Positions 1 through 10,318 of a DNA stretch of 64,000 bases are shown piece after piece. Each line of letters opens with the position of its first letter. Position 1 is the stretch's first letter. The DNA lies in contig NC_062255.1 in assembly GCF_905475465.1 (NCBI RefSeq), positions 868,001 through 932,000 on the forward strand, given 5' to 3'. The notes under the pieces are model-generated. The model did no database searches, was not told the origin of the DNA, and was given only the letters and a program-made list of their open reading frames with translations. A program made the translations under genes and the position numbers. The DNA comes from Pieris napi (Eukaryota; Arthropoda; Insecta; Lepidoptera; Pieridae).

Positions 1-244
1 AAATGTACTCAAACTAGGAATTACATTATTCATATAGGTAACCAAAAACACTTATGTTGTGTAATGTTTTGTAACAAATATGGTACATATTGTTAGAAAC
101 TAATATTTTTATTTTATATAGTGTATTTTCAAATAATTTCATAACACGATGTACATAGCTAACTTACTCTAAAGTTTCTCGCTAAGTGAATGTAATTCTT
201 TGAGAAATAAAGTATCTTTGAACCGAATGTCAACAGAAAAATCT

Positions 245-720
245 TTAAAGAAAAAACTTTTTAACCGGATTAAAGTTATGTATTATTATATATGTACAAT
301 TATATTTTAAATTTATCCGACGTTTCGCGTGCTTTACAGTGTGCGTGGTCACGAAAAAAGAAAAAATCTTCAAATTTAATCTTGTCTGTGGATTAATCGC
401 CACTCGGTTCTGCGTCAGTGTCTTGAACTCCTGGTATGTCACGACCTCAGATTTTTCCTTGATCTGGTCTATTTAAGCTATTCTCGGACTTCCTCGTCAT
501 CTCCTGCCTTCTATCTTCCCCTCCAAGGTGGTCTTAAAGAAGTTGTCGTGTCGCACCAGGTGTCCAATTATCTTTCCTCTCCGGTTTTCTATGGTACTCA
601 GCAGATTTCGTTTTGCTCTGACGATACCCAGCACCTCTTCATTGGTCTTCTTTTCGGTCCAGCTTTAATCATCATTCTCTTCCAGCACCAAAATGCTTCA
701 CAAATGCTTTAAGTTTTTGT
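245..720 (-). pseudogene. Decayed LINE reverse transcriptase C-terminal remnant
   Basis: Read on the minus strand from about 700 to 430, and allowing one frameshift or stop, the sequence gives KKTNEEVLGIVRAKRNLLST, then ENRRGKIIGHLVRHDNFFKT and LEGKIEGRR, followed by DQIKEKSEVVTYQEFKTL and QNRVAI. This GKIIGHLVRHD / LEGKIEG signature is typical of the C-terminal region of insect endonuclease-reverse transcriptases of RTE or related type. Stops and a frameshift make it non-functional. The last part, about 258-352, also occurs inverted at 53165-53280, so the two may share a 3' end. Confidence 0.6.
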
Positions 721-849
721 TTTTCTTTTTTAGTATGAGTTCATGGTTCGCTACCTTAGAGAACAATAGCAAGTTTAATATTACTAGTCAAAAATTAATT
801 AATACCCTGTAGTTACTTTCATGTATTTGTTATGACAGATGGTCCAAAA

Positions 850-1105
850 ATATCCTTACTTAGAATGGCTCATTGAGAAGAAAAAAGAGAGAACGCGCAG
901 CTGAAACCTAGGAACATGGGATAAAAGGAATTGGAAAATTGTGGCGAGGATGAGAGACGAGATGAGATGAGAGAGTGGATGAATTTGGAAGAGGTCTTCA
1001 GTACGTAGGAGGTCGTGTACTAATGTATGGACTTGATGACAAGAACTTTATGTAATCCTAATTATGTAGTACTCGAATAAAGGCTGTTTTTTAAAATAAT
1101 CAGTC
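850..1105 (+). pseudogene. Possible RTE-like LINE 3'-end remnant
   Basis: The plus strand contains a purine-rich stretch encoding WMNLEEVFSTxEVVY-like residues, then about 70 bases and a terminal AATAAAGGCT before T-rich sequence. A short acidic LEE(A/V) tail followed by AATAAAGGCT is usual at the 3' end of RTE-type elements in insects. The match is short and noisy. Confidence 0.35.
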
Positions 1106-3294
1106 ATAAACTAAAAGCCTACTAGAAAAATCAAAATATTAAACACTAATTCTGTAAGAGAGCAATAGTAAAGTTTATTAACCTATATAAAAACTTCGTG
1201 AGCCACAGACCCGAATGATAGATTACATTTTGGTTAACTTCCTGACTGTTCTCTATAAGTTTTGGCCCATAAATTATATAGGGAGCGCGGAGTTCAGTTG
1301 TTTTTCATTCACGAATCTGAGTTACGAACTCTTAAATAATGATTATAAATGGTATAATACTAACAAGTGATGATAGAAATATAATAATTATTAAAGAGTA
1401 TTTTTTCATAAGTTAAACTATCAATTTATATAATATATATACTGTATCATATATGTACTGTAGACATATATATATATGGTCTACAGTACATATATATACT
1501 GTAGACAGTATACGTATATATATTGTATATAACATAGTCCATAGAAATTTAAACGAAACAATAGAAAACATTTCGTGCAATAGGATTTATTGCAACACAA
1601 TCACCCTGATTGTTCCACTATTAAATAATTCAATAGTAATCAGACCTCCCTTTGACTGCTCAAATTGGTCTGCCCCGAGCTGTGAATTTCGGTTATGGCC
1701 TTTACTTAACTGTATAGTATATAAATTGTTTCTTATTTTTAAAGAAATTTTAAAAACAGCACGCATTAGTCAATTTGACAAGTTACTTTATATCTTCATC
1801 TACAGATAATTCAAATGATTCTACTTGTTAATTTATCGTTTTCAGTAACTTTAGTTGATTTAAAAAAAACACTTAAGAAAAGTGCTGAAAAACAGATATA
1901 TGAAGGAGAATATCACCACGTGCGTTACAATTACCATTTCTAACTGATCTCAGAAAAGTTAGAAAAAATGCTATTTGCATGTTATTGAAGTATTTTTAGC
2001 TTTCCCGATGTTACTGTACGTGAGAATTAAGTTAACCAGTAACATAATACACTCTCACGCACACACGTATTCACATACAATATTTAAGGCCTGACTCGAT
2101 TTTTCAAAAGATTTAGAAAAATAATTCCAATATATTTCTTTTGTTTTAAACATGTACAACGGGAGAGCTGTAACCTAGTCACACAGGGGCTCCCAAGTTT
2201 GTGAACTAGCAGAATAATTTTATCACAAATATGTTTTGTTTTACAGTTTATTATATGTAAATAAATCGTGGTCAAAGTTTATCGTAAGCTGACCCGGTAA
2301 AGTAATAAATTGCTATTTAATACTGTCAAATATAAAGCGACAATACTCGGACTATAACCTCTCGGGGAATCCGATTTTAAATAAAAGTTGAGAGCAAATA
2401 TTACCCAGTTAAATGTTAACCGTTTAACCATACTGTGTGCACGGTAAATAAATCACTGGCAATTCGGGTTTATTTAAAAATGGGTTTAAAACATTTTTAA
2501 TATATCTAACGACTCACGATCACACGATCTGGCGTTCAAACGGAGTAAACGATAATTTAAGCCTTAGAATTTGAATAATTTCTAGAAAGTTATTTCGCTG
2601 CCCTTAGTCAGTAAGTAATGAGGCGAATTTCGTATATTTAATTAAAATTTGCTTTGCAAATCTTGATACTTTATATTGTAATTTTGTTGTTTTTTTAACA
2701 ATTATTGTTTATTTTGTATGCAGTGTTATTAAGTCTTACTATTTAAATTTATTATTTTCACTTGTGTTTGCATCAGATGATTTATATCAAATTATATTCG
2801 AAATATTCAATTATTTTTAACCCTTGTTACAAATAGAACGGATGAAGAAGTACTACATTGAAGGACTCTTATTGGATATTAAGCGCTAATTAAGTCCCAA
2901 AAGGAATGTTTCCGGTACAGCTACTAATAAAAGATCAAAGATGCTATCTGAAGCCAATGTCTGATTCATATACGGTTATTTGTCGATTTATATATATATA
3001 TGGGTTGCCCGCCCAATTTTTTTAATTTATAACCAATTATTTGAATTGAAATTGTATGAAGCCAAGGCTGTATATTTTGCTCACTCAGGTTTTCTTAATT
3101 TTATAAGCGTGGCGATTTCCTAAATCGTCGGAGTTACGCCTCGTGTATAGCCAGACGTAGGCATTCTACAGCATAACAAGCGTAGCATTTCATTTAGCGT
3201 TAATAGCATTTAAATAACTAGCATTTATTGGATGTGAGTGGAAAATAAAGAGTGAAAACAATATGCTCTAGTATTTCAAGCACCCCTTCGAATC
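1106..3294. other. AT-rich sequence without a supported gene
   Basis: Nothing beyond low-complexity sequence is recognised here, apart from the palindromic TA-rich patch at 1440-1535. A 118-codon open frame at 1453-1809 starts inside that TA repeat, has no recognisable domain, and is probably chance. Confidence 0.6.
1440..1535. repeat. TA-rich palindromic tract
   Basis: Alternating TA runs are broken by the word GTACTGTAGAC and its complement GTCTACAGTAC, so 1455-1491 can fold into a hairpin with a TA loop. A third copy of the word follows at about 1497. It is a simple-sequence region with cruciform potential. Confidence 0.7.
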
Positions 3295-3605
3295 GAATCC
3301 AGGATCCAGGAACAGGTTAACCGTAAATTAATCAATAAAGCTTTTAATAAATTTGAAGATTATTTAAATGATCCTAATCCTTGGGATTTATTTACTCCAG
3401 TTCAAATATTTTGTATAACTCAAAACTTGGCGATTAAAATGAGTGGCATCGAGTTTCTTTACCAGTTTTTCTTGCCCGCTCTTCACTTGCGAACTGGTAG
3501 TAAATTGTTATTTAGAATCAATTTAATATATTTTCTGTTTACTTTCATAATATACTTGTTTACCTTCATGGATAAAGTTATATTGAGTTTGAGTTTGAAC
3601 CGTTT
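3295..3605 (+). pseudogene. 3' end of a CR1-like LINE (LINE C relative) with TTGAGT tail
   Basis: On the plus strand, fragments of coding sequence (VNRKLINKAFNKFEDYLNDP-like) are followed by a conserved non-coding 3' end. This contains the self-complementary pair CCAGTTTTTCTTGCCCGCTC and GCGAACTGGTAGTAAAT, and ends in TTGAGTTTGAGTTTGA. The minus-strand copy at 60400-61125 has the same order, with the tail at its other end. A short tandem-repeat tail instead of poly(A) is characteristic of CR1-group elements. Confidence 0.65.
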
Positions 3606-4149
3606 TGGTCCTTCGAGCCGGATAATCTATTCTCACCCTTCTACCAATCCACATTTTTTAATAGCGAAATACTGTAATAATATTTATTTGGCAAATCAAC
3701 GTTTGGTGGGATAGCTTTTATACTATATAGATAAGATAATTTGAGCAAATCTTTAACATAAAAGGGAAGTTAACAAGATGGGTTTAAATGGGATTCGGTT
3801 TTCGGATTAATTACTTTATCTACATCAAAGGGACATTCACTAGTAAATTGTGGAAGTCTTTAGGGATAACTCAACGTTGATGTGTATTAGAAGTTAAGAA
3901 AGATAAATGTAATTAAATTGAATTGAATAAACTATTTTTGAAGCTTTAAAGTGTGTGATAAACAGAAATAACAGATTATTCTGTTATAAATGAAATGTAC
4001 GCAGAAATGTGTCTGGCCCACGCCCCATTACGTGTTGATATACAAGTTTAATAATAAAACGTTTAAATTAAACCATATTTTATGTTATCTAGAAATTTGA
4101 AAAGGTAATCCAAGCGTCACAAGTAGGGTCATTGTTTCGCCGGGAATCA

Positions 4150-4215
4150 AACCTAATTCGACTTAGAGCCCTTCAAGAAGAAGCCGGCGACGCACTTTCG
4201 TGGCTGGCAATGTCT
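4150..4215 (+). mobile_element. Decayed LINE A 3' fragment
   Basis: The words ATTCGACTTAG, CCTTCAAGAAG, GCCGGCGACGCACT and CTGGCAATG occur in the same order as in the C-terminal coding region of the full LINE A element, with a small internal deletion. It is short but specific. Confidence 0.6.
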
Positions 4216-5571
4216 GTTATATTAAAAAAAATTGGTAGATAGCCATGTGACACTAAAATGAGTATCGATGTTAGTTAAAATACAGTTAAACTTTTTAAAT
4301 AAATTATTTTTGCTATATCAGAATAATATGAGTTAATAAATGATGACTTTACTTTAATGAACATTCCGCTTTCAACGCAAGCACAGTTAATTACAAACAG
4401 TTAGACATTTAAATACCTGTCTATTTTAGTATTTTAGGTTCAGTTTGAGTTTGTGCCAGCGAAGTAAGTTTTAGAATTAAATTCATATCATATTTTTAAT
4501 TTTGTGTATTCGATTTTCTACTCATTGGCCAAGGCACATATAATATATTCTCAGATATTTTCCTTGATTATTCATGCATTCATTTTCTTAGAATGTGTTC
4601 ATTTTTGCTCTCAAACATCACACGTAATAATGAGGACAATCAGATACAAATGCAAATATGTTATAGAAAGGATATACACGTGTGAAAATGACATGAGAAC
4701 TTAAGAAGGCGCAGCACTAACCACAGCACACAACTCCCCATGGGACTCTTTGTATCGAAGAAGTCGCATGGATCAGCGTTATTACTAGCCGGTCCTGGCT
4801 TCGCAAGGCTGCTGTTTTAGTATTATTGTTGAAATATTTTTAAAATAGTTATAGCCTACTCGTGGATAAGGTAGGTGCAATAATTTTTTAAATCTGATCA
4901 GTTTTTAAGTTAACTCGTTAGAAAAATACAAATCTTTGTCCTTTATATTTATAGACATTTCATAGAATATATATAGAAGTTACAGTAATTATATAATAAT
5001 AATCAAGCCTAATTTACTCCTTGCAAACATTCATACACACACCTAAAATTGTATTTTAATTTATTGTTTAATATTGGTTAAAAAAATTTTTTTGTTACAG
5101 CCAACTGTTTAAATAAGTCTGTGCCGCTTAAAAGCCCTTAGGCACGCGTTTCAATTACCCTTCATCACATGAACGCTGGCAAACTTCGCAAAGTTTTGTG
5201 ATAACACTTTTAGTACTTAACACTACATAATTTATACGAACCTACAATCTTGGTTTCATCCACACTTTAACATTGAACCATCATTTATTATAATATTTTA
5301 AAAACCTTATTAAAAATAAGGATCATAACGAGCGTAAATTTAATTATAAAATAAAAGTAAAAAGCGTTTAATTGCTTTACCTTATTAACAAATTTTTCGT
5401 AATTAATTAATGAAATTATAATTAATCTTTATATTGGGTAAAAGTCTCCTCCAAAGCTGTCTATCTGTATGGGTCCTGTGCTATTTGGCTCCAATTTTGT
5501 TCAGCTTTTCTTTGATTTTTGTTTTCCCATCGAGTCTGTGGTCTTCCATTACACCCTTTTTGAAGTGAAAC
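4216..5571. other. AT-rich sequence without a supported gene
   Basis: No coding region, structural RNA or repeat boundary was recognised. The 66-codon frame at 4504-4704 has no domain signature and no codon bias. Confidence 0.55.
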
Positions 5572-5985
5572 TTCTTTATCGGGGTTGGAAAAAAAAAATT
5601 GTGTAACATTTTTTCGTTACGCGTCACATTTTTCGGTTACGCGTCACATTTGACCGTTACGCGCGTCTTTTTCTTGTCCCTACCAGGGTTGATTCAAAGA
5701 GATTCTAAACCATTAATAACAAAAATGTATAATAACGATAACAATGATACTAAAAATTCTATTACAATTTATGAAATTCTGTAATAATCTTAGTGGTAAT
5801 AAGGTAAAATGAAATAATTGTATTATTTGTATTCGAGTCTGTGATATTAAAAGCCTTTTGTTAAACTTTATCTAATTTAACTTTATTTACCCAATTTCTG
5901 TAAAGTTGCATATAGATAAATTTCGAAAAATAAGGTCATAAAGAAGTTTCACTTCTAACGTGTGTACACTAGTACACGCACATTT
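5572..5985. mobile_element. MITE-like element with GAAGTGAAACTTCTTT ends
   Basis: Inverted ends GAAGTGAAACTTCTTTAT (5572) and ATAAAGAAGTTTCACTTC (ending 5955) bound a non-coding body. Near the left end are three spaced copies of a word close to GTTACGCGTCACATTT, the sort of subterminal repeat that transposases often bind. The conserved region runs on through GTGTACACTAGTACACGCAC to about 5985. An inverted, about 90% similar copy lies at 18166-18576. Confidence 0.75.
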
Positions 5986-6076
5986 TTTTTATAGGATAGA
6001 GGGCAAACGAGCGAATGGGACGCCCAAACCAAAAAGGGCTGTAATCTCAGCCACGGCCACCCATTTAAGTGGTCAA
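5986..6076 (-). mobile_element. LINE B 3' end, outer part (interrupted)
   Basis: A T-rich run followed by ATAGGATAGAGGGCAAACGAG on the plus strand is the reverse of a poly(A)-ended LINE 3' terminus. It matches 34381-34470, the other LINE B copy, until about 6076, where a LINE C 3' end is inserted. The element resumes at 6297. Confidence 0.65.
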
Positions 6077-6296
6077 AAGTCAAAAATCATTTATTCATAT
6101 AGGTACACTTATGACCGTCAAAAAAGTTCTCAAATCAAGGGCGTAGAATGGCAGAGAAGAACTGGCAAAAAACTCTCCGCACTCTTTTTACACGCCAAGA
6201 TTTTATTTTACACAACGTTTGTAAGGAGCTGCAATCATTACACCTTGTCCCACATGACATCTTAAGTAATAAATAATAATAAAATAAATCAAAAAC
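6077..6296 (-). mobile_element. LINE C 3' end inserted in LINE B
   Basis: This is the common family seen also at 17275, 35735, 46916 and 62340. Its marks are an ATTTATTCATATAGGTA end next to TCAAAAGTC, then GTTCTCAAATCAAGGGCGTAG, GAAGAACTGGCA, and AACTCTCCGC. The match to LINE B stops at AGTGG and resumes at GTGCGCCGCCGGCC, which fixes the insertion limits. Confidence 0.7.
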
Positions 6297-6545
6297 AAAG
6301 AAGTTGGTGCGCCGCCGGCCTTTATGGGAGGAGTGTACTCTTTTTTTTAAACAATTGAGATCGTATCTACCAGGGAAGGCTCCCAACGGGAGCCGATTCC
6401 ACAGTTCGCTAGTTAACAAAAGATAAACGTCTTGTGAAGCGGATCGTGGAAGACTTCCAGACATCAAGGTGATGCGGTTGAAATTTTGAATTAATACCGC
6501 TCGTACGGTGTTGAAACGAGGCAGGAGGGATCAACCCAAACTACT
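6297..6545 (-). pseudogene. LINE B reverse transcriptase C-terminal remnant
   Basis: On the minus strand this reads LLLTSELWNRLPLGAFPGRY then DLNCLKKRVHSSHKGRRRT. The WNxLPxxxFPxxxDLxxxKKR pattern is the same C-terminal motif as LINE A (WNQLPTEVFPNQFDLGSFKK), but from a clearly different family. Upstream coding sequence is lost. Confidence 0.7.
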
Positions 6546-6815
6546 CTTCAGAACCTCTTAAGAAATTCTATTAAATATATGAAATTTTTTTTATGCCCAG
6601 CGGTTTAATAGGCGATAATTCGTTTAGTTATGTTATCACCCCGGCCAAATACGATAAATCCAATTTGTTGTAATTTTTTTTTAAATAATTGTTATTATTA
6701 CTTTGTAGGTTAAGAAAATTGTAAATAACTTGATTGTAAATTTGAAGTGATTTTTAATATATTATAACTATATGACACCTAACATTACAAAATCAAAAAA
6801 ATAAAATTAAAAAAG

Positions 6816-6853
6816 AAATCACTCGACAAAAACGCTGCACATCTTCGTGACGC
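6816..6853. mobile_element. MITE remnant, inner part (split by LINE A)
   Basis: CGACAAAAACGCTGCACATC and TTCGTGACG on the plus strand are the reverse complement of the sequence just inside the left end of the MITE at 39560. The rest of that end lies at 10265-10314, on the other side of LINE A. Confidence 0.7.
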
Positions 6854-9800
6854 TAATATTATTATTATTATTTTTTTTTTTTTTTTTTTTATAGAACGGG
6901 GGGCAAACGGGCAGGAGGCTCACCTGATGTAAAGTGATACCGCCGCCCATGGACACTCTCAATGCCAGAGGGCTCGCGAGTGCGTTGCCGGCCTTTTAAG
7001 AATTGGTACGCTCTTTTCTTGAAGGACCCTAAGTCGAATTGGTTCGGAAATACTTCAGTGGGCAGCTGGTTCCACATAGTGGTGGTGCGCGGCAAAAACT
7101 GCCTTGAAAAACGCTCAGTTGTGGAACGGCGGACGTCGAGGTGATACGGGTGGAATTTCGTATTCTGCCTCGACGTCCGATGATGAAACTCAGCTGCAGG
7201 TATTAATCCGAACAACTCCTCTGAACACTCTCCATGGTAAATGCGGTAGAAGATACAGAGTGACCCCACATCTCTACGCAACGCCAAAGGATCAAGCCGA
7301 TCGGAGAGGGATTGGTCGTCGACGATTCGAACCGCTCTGCGTTGTATACGGTCAAGTGGAAGGAGCTGGTACTGGGGAGCCCCCGCCCAGAGGTGAGAGC
7401 AGTACTCCATGTGGGGCCGAATTTGCGCTTTATATAGTTGCATGCGGTGGCCCGGAGTGAAGTACTGCCTCGCCTTGCTGAGCACACCAAGCTTTTTGGA
7501 GGCTAATTTAGCCTTTCCCTCCAAGTGACCGCGAAACTGAACGTCTTTCGATATGTCAACGCCAAGTATTCCAATGCTGGCTGTGGCTTTAAGAAGAGTG
7601 TTTTCGAAAAGAGGAGTAGCGACAAAGGGTATTTTTTTAGCGGAAAACGCGCAAACTTGTGTCTTCTTGGGGTTAAATTGGACTAGGTTTTGTCTGCCCC
7701 AGTCTGAGACTCCACGTAGTAGAGTTTCGACTTCAGACACAAGTTTGTTCCGGAACTCATCAACAACTGCCCGAGAAATACCTGCCCGGCCAGTGTAAAG
7801 AGTATCCCCAGTGCTGTCATCCGCATAGCAATGAATGTTGCTAAGTTGCAACATATCATTGATATGCAGAAGAAATAGGGTCGGGGATAGAACACAGCCT
7901 TGTGGGACCCCAGCGTTTACGGGTTTAAGGTCGGAACATGCTCCGTCGATGACGACCTTGATGCTCCGATCGGCCAGAAAGCTGGAGATCCAATCGCATA
8001 ATTTCTCGGGAAGCCCATAGGCTGGAAGCTTCGAGAGCAGTGCTCTATGCCACACCCGATCGAAGGCTTTCGCTATGTCCAAACTTACCGCCAGCGCCTC
8101 CCCCTTGGACTCAATTGCCTCTGCCCACCTATGGGTAAGGTATACAAGGAGGTCACCAGCTGAGCGACCACGACGAAAGCCGTATTGAGAATCGCTAATC
8201 AACTGGTGGCCCTCTAGATACCTCAAGAGCTGGCTATTAATAATGGTTTCCATTATTTTGGAGAACAAGGAGGTTATAGCTATTGGGCGATAGTTGGACG
8301 GATCAGAGCGATCGCCTTTTTTTGGGATCGGATGTATCGAAGCGGTCTTCCAGCACTTCGGGACAGTGCCGAGCGAGTACAGGTACCGGAAAAGGCGCGT
8401 TAAGACCGGAGCCAACTCAGGAGCACAAGTACGCAGCACAATTGGGGGGATACCATCCGGCCCGCTCGACTTATGAATGTCCAAGGAAGAAAGTGCTTTG
8501 CGGACAGCACGTTGCTGGAATGTGATTTCCGGCATCGAAGAATCACACCGCGAAATGGTCGGTGGTGATCTCCCTCGGTCATCCAAAGTCGAGTTGGACG
8601 CGAAGAGACAGCCCAAAAGGTCGGCCTTCTCCTTCGCAGTATGGGCTAGAGAGTCATCCTCCCTGTGCAGTGGCGGAATGGCGGGCTGACAGAAATTCCC
8701 TTGGACAGCTTTGGCGAGAGACCAGAAGGCTCGTGTCCCTGAAGGGAGTTGGGCCAATCTCTCGCCAAATCCGGCAATGTGCTCTGACTTTGCCTTAGTG
8801 ATTTCCCGTTTGAAGGACCTGGAGGCTGAGTTATATGCTGTTTTAAGTTCGCTGGTATTGGCATCACGAGATTTCGCCGCTTCCGCCCATGCCTTAAAGC
8901 ATTCTCGCTTTCGACGCGAGGCCGCCTTGCAAGAACGTTTAAACCAGGGCTGAGACTTGCCACCGATCGGCACCGCAGAAAATGGAATAAAGAGTTCCAT
9001 GCCCTGCAGAACCACTTCGGCGACAGAGGTGGCGACGGAATCTGGAGCTTCCGGCGAAAAGCACATAGGCCACCAAGGGAAGGACGCAAAGAAAGACCGC
9101 ATCCCATCCCAATCTGCTGACTTATAGTGCCAAATACGGCGACAACCCATAAAGCGGGGCCGTGAAGGGCGCGTAGAAGGCACAGTACTCCGGACCACAC
9201 AATGATCTGATGAACCCAATGGCGGGTCAACAGAGACTTGATAGTTCTCCGGATGTGAAGTCAGCAGAAGGTCCAACAAAGAGGGTTTATGACCATCCAC
9301 ATCTGGTATTCGCGTAATCGCAGGGACCATTTGTGTCAGGTCGTAGGCTAAAGCAAAGTCGTGAAAGGATCTTCCCGCGTGATCGGTGGTTTCAGAGCCG
9401 AGCCAATCGGCATGGTGGGCGTTAAAATCGCCAAGTATCACGATTTCAGCGGTAGGAACCCTTTCGAGCAGGGAATCTGTAGCCATTTGGATGTGCTCAA
9501 TGAGTCGGTCAGTTTCGGTATTTCCGCTATGGGACCTATACAGGCATGCGTAGAATCGCGGATGGTCATCGCAGTCTACGCGCAGCCAGAGGTTAGATAG
9601 GTCCCTTCCTTCAAGCGTCCCGAGGCGACGAGAACAGATATCCTCTCTGACGTACACGCAAACTCCCGCCCGCGGCACAAATGAATGTTCCAATTTGTAC
9701 CCCGGGTAGGAGAGGTAGGAAGTATCAGCCGGGGGGGATATCTGAGTCTCGGTAAGAAAGAGCAAGGCCGGCTTCGTAGTCTCTAAATGGTAGTGGACTG

Positions 9801-10264
9801 CGTTGATGTTGGAATTGAGCCCCCTAACATTTGTGAAGTCCACGGCGAGCGTGGACGGGGGTGCCTTTGTTGAATTGCTCCGTTTGCCCCGAGAACGATA
9901 ACTGTTTTTGTTTTTGAGCGCAGAGTTGCCCCCCCCAGAATACGAAGGGCAGCCTGTGCGTCCACCACCGGGTGCTGAGTGTCCCGGTGTTGGACGCCCA
10001 GAGGGGGATTCTCCACCGCGAGCGCGTGTGGTACCCCCCTGGGGTAGATTCTCTTTTTTCTGCGCCTTCATATTTCATAGGGGGGGGGGGGGGGGATGGG
10101 CTCCGGGAGTCTCTCTCACCGCACGAAACGCGAGTACAATAGGGCGAACCTATTGCATCACTTCACGCCGGTTTTCTAAGAGACAGTGGTACTGCCCCGG
10201 TCGTGCCTGCCCATTTGGCTGAAGCCCGAAGGCAACAGCATGGCACTCCCACTAGGGATTATAG
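6854..10264 (-). mobile_element. Full-length or near full-length non-LTR retrotransposon (LINE A)
   Basis: The element runs on the minus strand from about 10264 to a poly(A) tail, seen as a 20-base T run at 6871-6890 followed by an ATT repeat. Its limits are fixed because the same MITE sequence is found on both sides. The 5' region of about 190 bases carries no ORF and contains a 16-base C run (minus strand) just before the ATG. One ORF fills the rest. A second, gag-like ORF1 is not present. Target-site duplication could not be settled. Confidence 0.85.
6889..10071 (-). CDS. LINE A endonuclease / reverse transcriptase (jockey/CR1 group)
   Basis: An uninterrupted 1060-codon frame. Residues 1-70 are low-complexity, rich in Gly, Arg and Ser. 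Residues about 75-295 form an APE-type endonuclease: TNVRGLNSN at the start, LTETQI, LGDFNAHHADW near 213, and SSDHCVV near 287, which holds the catalytic Asp-His. Reverse transcriptase follows at about 530-790, with KSSGPDGIPP, NYRPIAITSLFSK, GFRRGRSAGDLL, SLDIAKAFDRVWH (near 664), GVPQGCVLSP and the catalytic YADD near 748. The C terminus has YKAQIRPHMEYCSHLW and WNQLPTEVFPNQFDLGSFKK. It would nick target DNA and copy its own RNA into the nick. The start at 10071 is supported by the deletion derivative at 17.7 kb, which keeps the same ATG context. The TAA stop abuts the poly(A) tail, so there is no 3' UTR. No frameshift or stop is visible, and it may be a recently active copy. Confidence 0.93.
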   Translation of the reverse strand: MKAQKKENLPQGGTTRARGGESPSGRPTPGHSAPGGGRTGCPSYSGGGNSALKNKNSYRSRGKRSNSTKAPPSTLAVDFTNVRGLNSNINAVHYHLETTKPALLFLTETQISPPADTSYLSYPGYKLEHSFVPRAGVCVYVREDICSRRLGTLEGRDLSNLWLRVDCDDHPRFYACLYRSHSGNTETDRLIEHIQMATDSLLERVPTAEIVILGDFNAHHADWLGSETTDHAGRSFHDFALAYDLTQMVPAITRIPDVDGHKPSLLDLLLTSHPENYQVSVDPPLGSSDHCVVRSTVPSTRPSRPRFMGCRRIWHYKSADWDGMRSFFASFPWWPMCFSPEAPDSVATSVAEVVLQGMELFIPFSAVPIGGKSQPWFKRSCKAASRRKRECFKAWAEAAKSRDANTSELKTAYNSASRSFKREITKAKSEHIAGFGERLAQLPSGTRAFWSLAKAVQGNFCQPAIPPLHREDDSLAHTAKEKADLLGCLFASNSTLDDRGRSPPTISRCDSSMPEITFQQRAVRKALSSLDIHKSSGPDGIPPIVLRTCAPELAPVLTRLFRYLYSLGTVPKCWKTASIHPIPKKGDRSDPSNYRPIAITSLFSKIMETIINSQLLRYLEGHQLISDSQYGFRRGRSAGDLLVYLTHRWAEAIESKGEALAVSLDIAKAFDRVWHRALLSKLPAYGLPEKLCDWISSFLADRSIKVVIDGACSDLKPVNAGVPQGCVLSPTLFLLHINDMLQLSNIHCYADDSTGDTLYTGRAGISRAVVDEFRNKLVSEVETLLRGVSDWGRQNLVQFNPKKTQVCAFSAKKIPFVATPLFENTLLKATASIGILGVDISKDVQFRGHLEGKAKLASKKLGVLSKARQYFTPGHRMQLYKAQIRPHMEYCSHLWAGAPQYQLLPLDRIQRRAVRIVDDQSLSDRLDPLALRRDVGSLCIFYRIYHGECSEELFGLIPAAEFHHRTSRQNTKFHPYHLDVRRSTTERFSRQFLPRTTTMWNQLPTEVFPNQFDLGSFKKRAYQFLKGRQRTREPSGIESVHGRRYHFTSGEPPARLPPVL

Positions 10265-10318
10265 CGTTTCACCCGTAAAAATTTTACCCTCATACGCCTA
10301 AAGAAGTTTCACTTAAAA
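10265..10318. mobile_element. MITE remnant, terminal part (split by LINE A)
   Basis: AAAATTTTACCCTCATACGC followed by CTAAAGAAGTTTCACTT is the reverse complement of the left terminus of the copies at 39560 and 45044. It continues the fragment at 6816-6853. The opposite end of this MITE copy was not recognised. Confidence 0.7.

Noticed and set aside
1453..1809. 118-codon open frame.
   Set aside because: It begins inside a TA-rich simple repeat and has no recognisable domain or codon bias.
5572..5600. GAAGTGAAAC words as interferon-type response elements.
   Set aside because: They coincide with transposon termini, insects lack that interferon pathway, and the resemblance is only in short sequence.
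6135..6467. Host gene candidate of 110 codons.
   Set aside because: Its N-terminal half is the C-terminal motif of LINE B and the rest runs into an inserted LINE C end.
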